Shown: piece by piece, positions 24,768-38,657 of the stretch
Layout: each line of letters opens with the position of its first letter
How positions within the stretch are numbered: the stretch's first letter is position 1
DNA from: Podospora bellae-mahoneyi
Taxonomy: Eukaryota; Ascomycota; Sordariomycetes; Sordariales; Podosporaceae
Direction of reading: 5' to 3'
Assembly (NCBI RefSeq): GCF_035222275.1
Contig: NC_085881.1
Coordinates: forward strand, 248,001 to 312,000
DNA: 64,000 nt
Position numbers and translations under genes: made by a program
Notes under the pieces: model-generated
The model's database searches: none
The model's input: only the letters and a program-made list of their open reading frames with translations
Told to the model about the DNA's origin: nothing

Positions 24768-27700
24768 TATAATATAAATATAGATATATTCTTCAATATC
24801 TTCGCGATCCTACTACTAATGGCCTTTTTATCTTTTCAGTTCTTTTTTTAAAACGTTTATATATAAGCATTATATACTATTTTTATACAATAGTAGTTTT
24901 ACATTTACCATAGTATTTCTGTAATGATATTTACCGGGTAGGTCCTTTTGATTATATAAGGTTATAGTCTTTAATATTAACCGACTGTATAATACTTATA
25001 TTTAAAAGTCTCTATCTTTATACTACGCTTTTAATCTTTACTTTCGGCCGAAATGGTAATAATTTACACCCGTTAGTATTAAGCCTCGTTTTCGAGTTCT
25101 TCAAAGCGTTTAACTACTTATTTTACGATAATAAGAGTAGGTTTAAAACTAGTGGAAAGTCTCTTGCTGCCTAGGCTAAGCGGGATGCCTCTTATTTTTC
25201 TTAGTAGTACAAAAATAGTCTTTTAATTACAACACTGGCCTAATACTAGCAGATTGATGGATACTGGGTACGTGTGGGGTAAGCGGGCTTTGGGAGCGAG
25301 TGAGCAAGTAGTTAAAGCTTTGCGCTGATTAAAGAACCCTACGCTTCAAGTACAATTGAAATTTCCTTTTCGGTTTTCTTCAACACATAATTTAATTATT
25401 TAGTATAGTATAACTATAACTTCGTCCTAGAACCTATCTAGTAAGCAAGTAATAATTATAAACTTTATCTATTATACTTCAAAATTATTTATCTTTCACC
25501 CTTCAACTAACTCATAACTCTACATTATTACATTAACTATATGATTTTGCAGACCGTCTAATTTAAACAGAAGTAATTTAGTACCTAATTTTTTCTTAAA
25601 CTTGGATTTTGGGAAGTTTCTTGATAACTACATTTATGAATTCTAAAAGAGCTATGACTAAAGTTAAATGGTAAATTCAAATTAAAATCAATATCTTTAT
25701 AAACTTAGGTCAATTCCTCAATGAGAACCGTAACAACTGTGGAAAATACCTCTATTTATCTAGTATTCTGTATAATTGTGGTTTTAATTCCTCCTATATA
25801 TACTACCAAAACTTTAAATGGTCAAAATACCCCTACCTATAGCAATAAAAAGATTAATAGTAAGTGTAATTTATTCAAAGTAAAGGAGTTCTTAAAAACT
25901 ATAATTTCAGAATTACGTTCTAATTAAATTGGTGAGGATATATCAATGATTTCAAGGTAAAATTAAGAAGGTTAATTGAATGGCATGATCAAAATAAAGG
26001 TTTGTGTTTTCTTTAACGACTTTTACTCAAACATAATACCTGTACTTATTAGGTTAAGATGATATAACAAAAATATACAATATTATTGAAGATTTACTAA
26101 AAGATTCAACATAGAAAGAGCATTTATAAAGTATAAAATTTAATTGAAATATATTGTCTTACTTAGTATACCGACTCCATTATTAGATATAAAAAACTAA
26201 AAATAAATAAATAACTTCGCTAATATATTAGGGCTGGAAATAAAGTTTTACTAAAATTAATTACCGTTACTACGCGTAATGGTTATTAATAACCATTGAT
26301 GGTTATTTAGAATGTTATAATTCTTACTAATAAAGCATTATCATCGAAAGAGAAGAGTAGGCTTAAGCTACTACTTAAATGCTTAAAGCCGAGGATCATG
26401 TTGCTAAAAGTAAACAACAACATACTTTGAAGGCTATCCTGCTAAAAAGCGTTCATATCGAAAGTAAAGTATCATTTATTATCATAATACTTTACGATTT
26501 AAAGCCTTTTACTATTTAAAGTCTAGTTATACTCTTAGAATAGTAAATGCTTCTTACTTTCTATACTTATAGGAAAATGAATATTAGTTATCTTTATACA
26601 TCTTTTGGCAGTGAAAGTGCCAACAATTTTATACTATATATATAAAAAAAATACCTCAATAAATTTTATTTTCTTTATAAATACCTACTTTAGAATTTAG
26701 ATCGTAATTATGGTACTAATATTTTTAGAAAGAATAATTAATGTAGTTATAATAATTATTCCTGAGGTTAGTAAATAATCTTACAACATTTTAAAGTAAA
26801 TCTATATAATTTAATGAAAAATATTTCTCTTTCCAAATAAACACAAATAAACTCCATAATAAAAATACTATTGCTACCTTTAATATATTTCTATTGAAGC
26901 TCTCTAGACTTCTTTATTGTTAAAAATATATTTAAACTAATATTGATGGGTTATCATTCTATGTGGAACGAGTAAAGGTAAATTAATAAAAATCACGTTA
27001 AAGAATGAAAAGAGCATTAACAATAGAATTTAAGAAAATATTGGTAATAATATCATTCATAGCAGAATAAGTTAAACTATTGTTACTGCTTTCTCAATTA
27101 AAGTTTTGATACTTTAAATATTCAAGAATAGAACTTTTATACTTCAAATAACTGTTTAAAAGACGAGTTATGTGAAGACTTAACAACTACTGACTTAATG
27201 TTATAAACTTATGTATTAATTTGTACAGACTATTTTAATTATTTGGAATTTATACAGTATTATTATCAAAGGCAAATTGTGGATTTAAAGAATTTTTAAA
27301 CTATGATTAATAATACATTTCATCGTTTAATAAAACTTCTGAAGTTGAAAACTCCCTTAACGATGATTTTACTTGATCATTCCTTAACAAAAATTAAAAG
27401 CTACATGATTTATTTTGTAGTACTTTACTACTAATGAATATTATAATACTAAAGCATAAAAAGATCCTAAAGCTTTTGGAGGTAGAATACAACCAAACGA
27501 ATTGTTTTAACTTGATATATAATATTTCAAGATTAGCTTATAAAATAAATTAAAACACATAAGAACTTCCAAAGTTCAAATTACAGATTAAAAGCTTAAA
27601 ACCGAATATAGAAAGATATTATAAAACGATTCTACAAAGGTTTGAAGTTCTAGAAATCAATGCACTTACCATTAATTAGGGAGGGAATTATAGGCCCTTC

Positions 27701-28019
27701 CATAATTATTAATATAATAACAGCTAAAGCTCTTTTGTATAGTTAAATAAGAAAATATATCAAAGTAACTCATTTATATGAATTAAATTAATTAATGTAA
27801 GAGGATAATAAATGAGGATAATGGTAAAATTACCTAAGGATAGTAACGAGTTATAATACTGATTATTAACTATAATTCCCTCAAAGGCTACCAACTTTCA
27901 AGTACAGTTAGTAAAGAGTAATTGAATATACTACTACTTTATTGTACTAAAATATATACATCTAGTATCTAACATCATAAGATGTTGATTAATAAACCAA
28001 TAGTATAGGAAGTATACAT
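24768..28019. other. AT-rich gene-free relic DNA
   Basis: No gene. The first few hundred bases may continue the gypsy relic interrupted by E2. The stretch at about 25,190-25,335 is nearer normal composition and shares short segments (the 'gatactgggt' and 'gggagcgagtgagcaagtag' type) with 2,586-2,660 and with the GC-rich island at 34.48 kb. The remainder is unrecognisable. Confidence 0.55.
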
Positions 28020-30946
28020 TATACGTATCTTAAATATAAAATATTACCGGTATTGAGTATGCATAGAAAAAGGCGGCACCGGTAAAGTATCGAGGAGGAT
28101 ACTTAACGTCTACGGTTAAATGTTTATAGGAACTTCTAAAGTAAGGACCGAATGATTATAAATTTAAATAAGAGAAAAAACTGAACTACGGCTATTTATG
28201 GTTTACTATATTAACAGTAAGTAAAGTAAGAAATTATAACACTACCTTAACCAAAATTTAAAGAAAGGATATATTAAGCAATCTATATTCCTGATGGGAT
28301 ACCGCATATTTCTCGTATTCAAAAAATACTAACTTATAACTCTATATAAACTACTACTAACTAAATATTAAAATGATCAAAAAGAATGACCCGCTACCGT
28401 TGATATTATAATTACAAAGTTAACTACTTCGTATATTAATAATTTGTAAAGATATTTATTAGGTGCATTTATATGAGAATTAAGAAAAGGGATAAATAAA
28501 AACCAGCGTTTCGTATACTATATAATTATTTGCAATATCTTATAATACTATTCAGATTAATTAATACGTCCGCGACGTTTAAAGCTATTGTAACTCTAAA
28601 ATCCGGAAGTACTGAAATAGAATAATAATATACTATTTTAACGACGGTTTTTTTTTTAAATACTCTAGAGGAATATAAACAATACGTACGAGAGATACTT
28701 AACGTACTATATAAATCCGGACTTTCAATAAAAAAAAGACGAGCGAATTTTACGTATGAAAGGGAGGATATATAGAAATATTTAAAATTATAAAGTAAGG
28801 TTTACATAGAATATGAGAACAATATAGTTGTTAGAGACTAATTTAAATTACATTGATAAATATATCTTAAAGAGTTCGTAAAATTTATGCATTTCTATTG
28901 GATATTTATTTGGAAGTACATTAAGAATTGCGCGGCTATTTAATTACTTAATTAAGAAAAACGTAGAGTTCTCGTAAAGGTAGGGGGGGAAATAGGCCTT
29001 TTAAGAGCAAAAGAAAATTCTTTTAAAGGATACAATATTTAAATTAATAACGCCGAATTAAGTATGAGAGGTCAAAATTAATAGATTATACGATCAGTGA
29101 AGAACTTAGTTTGTAAATCACGACGGAAAGTTATATCCGGTAATCTTTGTTTAACAAAATTCTAAAAAAATATATTAGAACTATTAATTTATAAAAATAA
29201 TTACTTGCTATTATCGAGTGCTGCAAAAGTAAAGGTTATAATTTAATAATACAAATTAGGAAATATTAATCTCTAGATTGTAAAAACCTATAGTATTGTA
29301 CTACTCTAAAGGTCTTTAACATACGGTAAATATAATAAATAAAGTTTTCGTTAAAATATAATTTCTAAATAAATTATCAAAAGGGTTTAAAAATCACTAG
29401 ATTAAACGAACTTGATTAGCAAGTTAACTATTATAAGGATATATTGAAGAAGTTTCCAGTATTCCTTAGAAAGACGCTAGAAAGAACTTTTAAATATTTA
29501 TTTTAACCATGAATAAAGTATTACCTGATATACCGTAAGTAAATCGTTTTCAATAAAATATTAAAAGAAATTCATCAACGATTTTATGTAGTAAAATTGA
29601 TAAACAAATTAAAGCCGTAAAGTATTTAATAGTATTGATCGGGAAATTACAATATAAAAATCGAGTATACGTAGAATTAAGTAACAGCACGGTATTAGTA
29701 GTAGAAATTTATGGATCGAAGTTTGGAAAATATGTAGGTATTATAAAAACTATATCAAAGATTGAATAGTATTTTAGTTAATTAAGGATTAGGGACGACG
29801 TTAAAAGAGTTTATTTAATTATATTTTACGTGCAAAAGAGAAAAGGTTATGAACTATAAATTTATAGATTTTTAAAGCCATTACTAATAGCGGCACGATT
29901 ATCGAATTTAATTACAAAAAATGTCATTATTAAATTACTAGATTTGAAAAGTATAATCCCTGGCGTTAAGTACAATAGTATATTAATGATGATGCATAAG
30001 CTTACTAAACAAACGTATTTTTAACTTTATAAGAAAACTTAATTGAAACAATAATTAATAAATCTAGTATTACGGTACATCATAATATTATATATGTACC
30101 TAGAAAAGTCTACTACGGACCGCAATACTAACTTGATATCGAAGTTTCAGAAAGTATTAATAACAAAGCTAAAGGTAACACATCAGGATTATAGTAACTT
30201 TAAATAAAACGAATTAGGTTAAACTATGACTTATAGTATAATTAGTATATAATATATGACTTATAGACATAACGAAGGCTACGCCGTTCTTTATAAATTT
30301 TAAATACAGGACAGACCTACGGCAGCGACCGGATACACAGGTACCCTGGGTTAAGGTTAAAGTAAATAAATGATATATTTTGTAGTAAATTTAAGGAAAA
30401 ACTAGAGTTTATAAGGAAAAGAATACCGAATTTTTGTAATATTAAAAGGCTCGAGGAACCTCGCCTTTAAAAGAAATATATAGTATTTCTTTGTATATAT
30501 AATATACGTACTAAGAAACTTAATAAAACGCTAGACTATGGAAGAGTAGGTCTATTTAAGGTCAAAGGGAAACATCGGGGACGGTGTTGGAATTAAGGTT
30601 ACTTGTTATACTATATTCATAGTTATATATTTTTTATTTTTTACGTTTAAAGGCCGTATTACCAGAAAGTAAGACTAATGTATAAAAAGTAATAAAAAAT
30701 AAACAACAAGAATATAATATACAACAGATACTAAATTTACGAATTAATAAATGTACATAGAATCTTTAACTAGTTAACCAAATTACCCGGTTACAATTAA
30801 TTCGTAGGAAGTAACGGTAAACTTTAATTATCTAAGTGAATTTAAAAGGATTTCCCGGTAATATTTAGACCGACCTAAATTAACGTATATAAAAAAAAAG
30901 GTCTGTTAAAACCTTAATAGAGAGTTAGAGGTCGTAACAAATTGAA

Positions 30947-31016
30947 AAGCTTAATAACAATTGAACCTACGCTTTTAATAAGGTAGTCGACATCCTATAC
31001 GCTATACTATAAAGTT
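30947..31016 (-). other. tRNA-like segment antisense to gypsy (copy C)
   Basis: 70 nt on the minus strand: AACTTTA start, A-box-like 'tagtatagcgtatagg', a region starting TCGACTACC in the anticodon-arm position, B-box-like 'gtaggttcaatt', and an acceptor-like TAAGCTT end. It lies about 100 bp beyond the decayed chromodomain, antisense to the element. Confidence 0.5.
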
Positions 31017-31804
31017 AATAAAGATAGAGGAATCTAAGTGTAATTGGCGCTATACAGTTTAATTACTTTAGGAATTCAAAGTATATTACCGGCGGTACTT
31101 TACGTAATTAAGAACGAAGTACCGGTTACTTTAGGATTAAAGGAAAGGTCGGAAGGCTAGTCAAGGCCTAAGGAAGGATCTAGGGTATAAAGAAACTATA
31201 AGGTAATATTTTGGGCGGTGTCAAGCCGCGTAAAGAAATCCGGTAAAAAGTCGGGCGGTACTATCGTCATGAATTATACTACCCAGGTATCCTCCTCCTA
31301 AATACCCCGCATAAATAAACGCTCCACATAAATATAGCAACATTAATGCGTCCATTTTATCGGGAAAAGTTAAATAGAAATTACGAAAATTAATCTTTAC
31401 GCTTTTATTCTTTACACTTAAATTTATCTTATTTTTTTATCGCTTTGATTACTATAGGGCGATTAACTATAACATAAAGAAAGGGGGAAGTATATTTACG
31501 AATAGAACTTCGGTTAAATTTAATATATAGGATTTTATAGCATATATATTTGAAGTATCGCAAAAAACCGGAAATTATAATATAAGAAATTCCGGAGGTA
31601 AAAAAGTATCATAAAAGTATTACAGTAAAACTATAAAAGAGGATTCGTAAAGTTAAAGAATGAGACTATTTAGTTTTATAATAACGTTTCTATATATAGC
31701 TAAATATAATAAAGAGTAAAGAGAAGAAAATGATGGAAGAAACTCATAATATCGTTAATAGTAAAAAAAGACTAAGCTAAAGGGACTTGGGCCTGGAGAG
31801 GAAG

Positions 31805-32156
31805 TATTATATTGTAGTTTTAGGAGATAGCAAAGACGTGAGGAATGAGTTATGACCAGACCGGGCGATCGAGCGGGGTTCACGGTCCAAGGTGGGCAGA
31901 ACGGACCAATAAATTAGGACTGGAGACCGCGGCGGGGCTTACGGTCTATGGTTTGGTATCGGCAATACAGGGTCGACCCGGAACAGTCTATCTATAATTT
32001 AACGGTCTACGATTTCCAAATCTATACATACAGATGAATTGGCTTGTATGAATAGATAGTCTGTAATATATAATATAAATTTCAGTCGTTGGTATTGAGA
32101 ATATTATAAGCAAGATAGTATCCCTTTTAGAGGTTCTAGATAAGGGGTTCGTCACA
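31805..32156 (+). mobile_element. 3' LTR of gypsy copy 1, subtype C
   Basis: 352 bp with two gaccggg...ggttcacggtcc-type units, the TATA-like core and the end 'ggggttcgtcaca'. It is the same length as the LTR at 44,469-44,820 and sits at the same distance from the tRNA-like segment as in the other copies. Confidence 0.75.
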
Positions 32157-35100
32157 AGTAGTCAACATGAAATTTAAATTAGAAACTGTGAAATACTTTT
32201 TCAATAGTTTTAAGTATTATCTGTTGAATATAATTATTAAAATGCTTTTTACTTTTTAGGTAAAATAATTACAAATTAACAAGTCACCAAGTAGAATAGT
32301 AATGGTATTATTTTAGTAGTAAAAGAGAAATTAGAATTAGTATTTAGTGGGGCATTAATTATAGATACCAAAGGATTCAAAGTATAATTACTATATATAT
32401 AATAAAAATGAAGGATTTTGATAAAGCACTTGCATCTCAATCAGTAAAGCTTTACTGACTATACTATAATTTTCTCTTAATAATTACTGATTATAAAATA
32501 ACAAATTTTGTAACATTAAAAATATTTTTGATAGCAAGTGAACGATAAAAACCAGAAAACTTTGTGAACATATCTTTTCCATTAACCTTTACTCGCAGAA
32601 GGATGATATAATAGTCAGTACTTTTCTTTAAAAATATTAAATCATGAAGTATAAAAAGAAGTCATTATATATTGTAGATATTTATTTTCACAAAATCGGA
32701 CTTGATAATAAACTGATTAAAAAATATGGAACGAAAATTACAAAATACACACAATATATCAATAATAGGGATAAGTTCTAATTATATGACTAAGAAAATA
32801 CTAAGTTGGACTTGTATAGGGAGTAGGTCAAAAGAAAAAGAAACGTAACTATAAAAGGGAACATAAGCTGGCTAGAGTACGGGTAGGGTAGGGTAAAGAT
32901 ATCTTAAAAGTATCCTACGAACATACCTTCCTTTTGGAAAACCCTGAGATTACTGTGACTCCAGGAGTATAGTATTGGCCTTAATTTATTTAAAGCCTGG
33001 CTTTGTATTAAAGGTTTCGATACGATGTTAATATATATATATACATATATATATATTAAACGAAACATGGATTGTGGAGAATAAAGAGTATATTTTAGAA
33101 ACAGAGTACATTGTTGTCCTAATATAGATTTTCATCAACATACTTTATTACCAAAAAATGATAGAAGAAAGAAGGAAAGCTATATTGATAATCTTCAAAT
33201 GAAACAAGCATAATGAATCAAGTATATAAAATAAAGAATATAAATCGAAGTATATGATACAAAGTCAATTGAAATATAATAAATGGTAGGTAAGAAAAAA
33301 TAACACACACCAAATAACGTAAGCTTTAACTTTAATTCAAATATTTTACTAGGCCAATGCCTTGTAATTTGATGGATTAACTAATATGAAATTCCAATGA
33401 TTAAATGTTTATAAGAGGTACGTAGACTTTTAAAAGAAACAATGAACAATGTAGTTCTGGATAAGATATTTATGAAGAGTATAAGGAAAGATTTAATAAC
33501 CTAAATATAAGAAATAAATATAATAAAATAAATGTGATAGCACAAATACATAAAATGATAGAAATTAAATATAGTATCATGGAAACTAGATATGATATCA
33601 TACAAAGTCTACAACTATTAAAAGTAATGAGTATTAATATATATTTAATGGATATGTTTAACAGACTCTTGTATATTGAAAACTTTTAATCGAATCCTTT
33701 TTCAATTTTAGAACTAATCTGAGGTTAGTACAAAAATTAATACTAAACATATTATTCAATCTAACTCTCCTCAATATCAATAAGAAAATAATGAAATATA
33801 CCATTCAAATAATTTATTACAAAATTTATGATAACCGCACTCTTATATTTAAGATATTAATTACATATATTTTTGTGTTATAATCATCATAATACAAAAG
33901 TACCATAATTATTCAAATTTGAATTATAATTCCTTGTCATTTTGGACAATCATAACTTTGCATTTTATGTAGAAATATATCATATCTATAATATAACAAT
34001 GGTTAAAACGCTTCTATAAATAAAACATAGTATTAACATTTTAAATAAAGTAATACTTGAAATTTCATGAATTTCTATGACTGTACTATATTTACTAGAA
34101 GAATATATATACGGGGTCTAATATTCATACGGTATTATGCTAAACCGAGTTCATTATTCGTTTTCTTTTTCATAATCACTTTCCTTGAACATTGTACTTA
34201 GTTTGTTCATATAAAAATCTTCCTTATTTAATAAAAGCTTTTCCCTATATTTGATTCCCTTTGATATATTTCTTCCCGTTGAATTTGAAATCTCTATATT
34301 CTCAATTTACATATGAAATTATTTTTAAATTATGGTCATTCAAGTCATCAATACGTTTTCAAACAATGTTCCAAATCAAAAGCTTCTTTATTGTCACGAA
34401 TCTTAGGTTCTACAAGTCAAGGCTAATATAGTATTCCGTAGCTAAAGTAATTGTGAGATGAAGAAAAGAAAGGTAAATGTGGTAGGCCTGCTCGCTCTCC
34501 CAGATATCCATGCACTGCCCTGACTGTTGCCCCTCCTAGCCTGTGCTACGTCTTCCTGCTCTCCCATTGGCGCAGTCCTGTGCTCAGTCCTCGTCCTCAG
34601 CCTTGGTCTTCCCAACCCTAACCCAGTATCCTGCTCTAGGCTATATGCCGTCACTTTTATGCTCTTTTTCTTTTACCGTTTTAAAAAATAATACTTTAAA
34701 AAACCAAAAGTAGGCTTCATTAATCATTTATTCTAGTACTTTAATTAATAACATCAAAGATAGAAGAAATTAAAAGGAAATATTAAAAAAAATAACATGA
34801 TATTGTTATCAAGTTTTTTCTCATTCTTTTGAACTCAATGGATAATTTTAGATTTCTATTGATATATCGAGAAGAAGTTAAAGGAAAAAATAAAGTAATT
34901 ACAAAATAGTTTTATATTCAAAAATGTTTCAAATAGTAGAGTCTTCCGGACATTTCTTAAAAGAGAATTCAATTCTTATAAATGATATAAAAAAGATGTT
35001 TTTTGTAAAGTAAAATATAGCAAATTAAAAAGATCTCAAAACGTGAAATTAAAAGGTTCGTTCTATTTGATAAAGCTATTATAGTTATTACTGACTTTTG

Positions 35101-37544
35101 TATGACGCAAAATGAGAATATTTTACTCCACATTATAAACTTAAACTGTACTATAATGACAAAGCTTAAAAGATATAAACATATGTAAACTAATTTAAAC
35201 AATGAATGGTATGTTCATAAGCAAAAGTTAAATTAAATAAACTAGATAAAGAAGAGTATAGAGATACTGCGATATTGAGTAATGGAGGTTAATATATGGT
35301 GCAAGAGGTCGATAAAGCAGTCTGTTTATTACTTGATACATTATTTGCTGTCAAATGCACTCGTAAGTTTATTGATCCACGAAACTGACTTAATATTATT
35401 TTCTTCCGAAAATATTATTATTATATATTAATGGATAACCCATCTTAACTCCCCGTAATACAGCCTATGTAATCACAACTTTCATGTTATTGTATTGTAT
35501 TAAATTAATTATATACTATTTGTCTATGCTCTTACAAAAAAAAATAATATACTAAAAATAACTTTTGTGTTTCGTTTATGGTTATGTTTTCATTATTTTC
35601 GTTTATGGAGTTCATTTATACATTCAGTTTTTCCTTGTATTATTCTCGCTTTTTCTTTATTACTCCAACTTTTACTTAACTTTATATTATTCTCGTATCA
35701 TTGTACGTAATCTCCACTACTATATTCATTGAATTATATCTTTCTTTTGTTCTTGGTTTGGGTAATTGATTATTAATATTGGTAGAGTTAATATTCTATA
35801 ACTTTTCACGAGAGAATACTTTAATCTTAATAATTAAGACTTATTTAATTTAATTAAAGCTCGTGAAGCTTTATTTTACTAATTATAAGACTCTTCAAAT
35901 ATTCATTAATATAATGCTTTTTTATTGTATTCTAACTTGTTTACGATTTTATTTTTCCAAAATCTTTCTCTATATAATCATGACATCTAATTTACTACAT
36001 AGTATAAGTCTTACTTTTTATATCATATTTTAAATATTTTATCTGAAATGACTTTTTGAATAACTGTAAAATTTAGAGATTTATATATTCCGAATTACCT
36101 TTCTAGAATCCTTGCTCCTTTCATGCTTTAACCTAATACTACTGAAATTTTTATTATCAGTAGTTATCCCATTTAATCAGTTTTCTACGCAAATAATGTA
36201 TTATTCAATTCTGCAATGAAATATAAAGAGTATGTTTATTCGATTAACCTTCTTACTTATCTTTGTTTTATTAATCAATTTAAATACTCCTTTAATTCCT
36301 ATTTATTAATTTCTTCGTTTTTGGTGGACATTTATGGTATTTAGAAATGAATTTATGTGTCTTTTATAATTCCTTCATTTTTTAAACTTTTTCCTCTTTT
36401 CGGAAAATCCTTTTTAAAAAATAATAACAGTTTTAATATATAAGTAATTGTAACGTTATATTATTCTTTAACAAAACTGTTCCTTCCAAAAAATCTTGTC
36501 TTTACGACTAAGACTTAATAAACATTATTTTCAAACATTTTGTTTCTATATAAATAGGGTACTATATAAGATTATCCTCATCATTTTTATGAATACGTTA
36601 TTGAACTTTTTAATTGTTTTTAGTATAGATTTTTTTAAATCATAGAATATTATTAATCTAAAAAACTCTTCTATAATAATAAACGGTTTTCTTCTTGGAA
36701 GAAAACCGCCAGGGTATAACGTAGAAACTGAAGTAGGAGCTTCATATATTGATGAATTAATCAAGCTAATATTAAGAATGAAGGCCTAAAATAGCCTTAA
36801 ATGGTCACTTTATAACCCCTTAAAGGCTATATGAAAAACGTTATTTTATATAATATAACGAATGGATCAATGTAATAAATCATTCAACATTAAAGGCATA
36901 TAATGTTAATACAATATCGTTTATTGTGCAATATTAGCAAAATCTTATAATTTAGGATAATGTAAGTTTCAATATAGAGAATATTGTACTATATCATATT
37001 ATTTCATTACACTACGGAAATCAAACGACCTATATATTTTCAAATTTTCTTTAATTCAGATTTTTAAAACATATTTGTTATAATTACAGCATTAATGATT
37101 ATATTGGACATATACTTCAGTGCGTGACCTTTACAATTTAACCTCATAATTCTCATATATTTTAGCTTTAGGTTAGTTAATAAAGGATATTTCTAAAAAG
37201 GGTTATAAACTTCTTAAAACATTATTATATTGCTAAAGATCTTCAAGATTTTCATTAAGAAACGGAAACTATCATGTGGAAATGAAATAGTTAACAGGAA
37301 AAAATATGATTGATCCATTAATAGAAAACCAAATATATTTAAAAGAATAAATATATGAAAGTTTTGGCATTTTAAAGTTTTCTATTATCGCTTTTACACG
37401 GAAAAACTTTACTTATAGGGGTTTAATTTATTATGTTTTGTTCAGATCAAAATCAGGTTCCTATCAATATAATATTAATAAACATAGTTCTTAATTATTT
37501 TTATACAAATTAAAGAATTCATAGTAGTTATCAAACTTTCATTT
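32157..37544. other. AT-rich gene-free relic DNA with one GC-rich island
   Basis: No gene. It contains an alternating TA run near 33,031-33,057, a less AT-rich patch at 32,860-33,020, the island at 34,479-34,655 (listed separately) and an inverted copy of repeat Y near 36,783-36,830. Confidence 0.6.
34479..34655. repeat. Isolated GC-normal island, unidentified
   Basis: About 177 bp of balanced composition, rich in CpT, CpC and CpA sites, abruptly bounded by AT-rich DNA on both sides. It encodes no convincing protein. Short pieces resemble 25.26-25.33 kb (inverted) and 2.59-2.66 kb, which look like older mutated relatives. It may be a fragment of a recent insertion, perhaps a solo terminal repeat of another family. 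Confidence 0.45.
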
Positions 37545-37667
37545 TCGTTAAGGTTGTAATTAAAACAAGCCATTGTTATACTCTGTTTAGTTATACCGAG
37601 TTAGGAATATTTAGAAGTGCCATCAACTAGTATCTCTTTTAAAGGTTTTAGATAGGGGTTCGTTGTA
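37545..37667 (+). mobile_element. Truncated 5' LTR of gypsy copy 2
   Basis: Only the last ~120 bp of the LTR core remains, from the 'acaagccattg' segment through 'agttataccgag' to the end 'ggggttcgttgta'. Its left part, including the TATA-like segment and subtype module, is absent, so the element's left flank is lost. Confidence 0.7.
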
Positions 37668-38615
37668 CGTTATATACCTACCTTAACTCAATTACGCATA
37701 GGTTAAAGGCTACCTTACTACTACTATAGCCGAGAATATTAAAATAGGGAGCGTTCCAGTATTACCGTTAACGACGGGTCACTCCGCTATACCGGATATT
37801 ACTATCGTCGACTATCTTATTGTACGTATCGAGAACTCGAGGGCCGGGCTTAATAGGCTTTAAAGCAGATTACAGTAATCCGCTTGAGCCCCGCGTAAGT
37901 AATTAAGTTCCCGGTACCAGAACGTTATAGCCGCGGTCAGGGAAAGTTTAAAGGGTTTTTAATCTAGTTTAAAATCTATTTTGTTATTATCTAAACCAAT
38001 TTATCACTGAAGAGTCTAAAGTAGTATTCGCAGTTACTTATTTTAAGCAAAAAATATTTATATAGTTCGAACCTATTTTAAACGTTTATTTAAATCTTTA
38101 ATTATTGGATAATAAAGTGATACAGTCTTTCTGGTATTTCTAAAAATTTTCAGGGGTTTAGGATCTGGGTTAAAGAGGTACTTAAAAAATAAAATAAGGC
38201 AAGGCGCGTGTAGGGAAGACTCGTAAGTTTATATCAAACGCCTTTAATAGTAAGGTATACGGCTTTCTTTAGGGTCGATAACTTACGTAGTAAACTTAAC
38301 GATAAAGCGTTCATATCATTGTTTTATAAGGGCTTTTTCAAAAAGTAAAAAATAAACCAAATAAAGAGTCGAGGCTTAATGTTATCAATAAGTATATCGC
38401 TATAGCTTTACGGATCGACGATAGGGAATTCTAATATAGTATAAAGACAAAAGGTAATACTAAGGATTATTATAGTACCAACTACTTTAACAATAAATAT
38501 AAACGGTAATACCCTAATACTCATTACTCCGGTACACTATATATACGACCTCAACGTTAACGATATATAATAATAAAGGCTCTAGCGCCGGAGCTAGGGT
38601 AGAAATAACTTTACG

Positions 38616-38657
38616 TATTTTAGTTACAGGAAAGTAAGATACTTTAAAAAACCCTAC
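38616..38657 (+). pseudogene. gag zinc knuckle with all ligands mutated to Tyr
   Basis: In one frame these 14 codons have exactly CX2CX4HX4C spacing, but every Cys and His position now reads Tyr (TAT or TAC), with FS, K.V and FKKP around them. TGC/TGT to TAC/TAT and CAC to TAC are RIP changes. The knuckle of gag binds the element's RNA during packaging. A decayed Pro-Asn-Thr-His...Gly...Leu-like block about 100 bp upstream fits the sequence that normally precedes it. Confidence 0.6.

Larger units (their letters stand above)
28020..32156 (+). mobile_element. Ty3/gypsy chromovirus relic (copy 1), 5'-truncated
   Basis: It aligns by eye with 40.3-44.8 kb in the same orientation. Readable decayed pol parts: reverse transcriptase active-site region at 28,634-28,750 (catalytic motif now Y-F-N-D, then NTLEEYKQYVREIL), the C-terminal chromodomain at about 30,770-30,850 (PNYP...NS followed by stop where Trp is expected), and an LTR at 31,805-32,156. 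The gag region is missing. Innumerable stops and a frameshift in a T-run near 28,655 make it dead. The left limit is where similarity to copy 2 fades and is approximate. Confidence 0.8.

Noticed and set aside
34442-34654. Open frame of 70 codons over the GC-rich island
   Set aside because: Low complexity, no family features; open only because the island is GC-normal.
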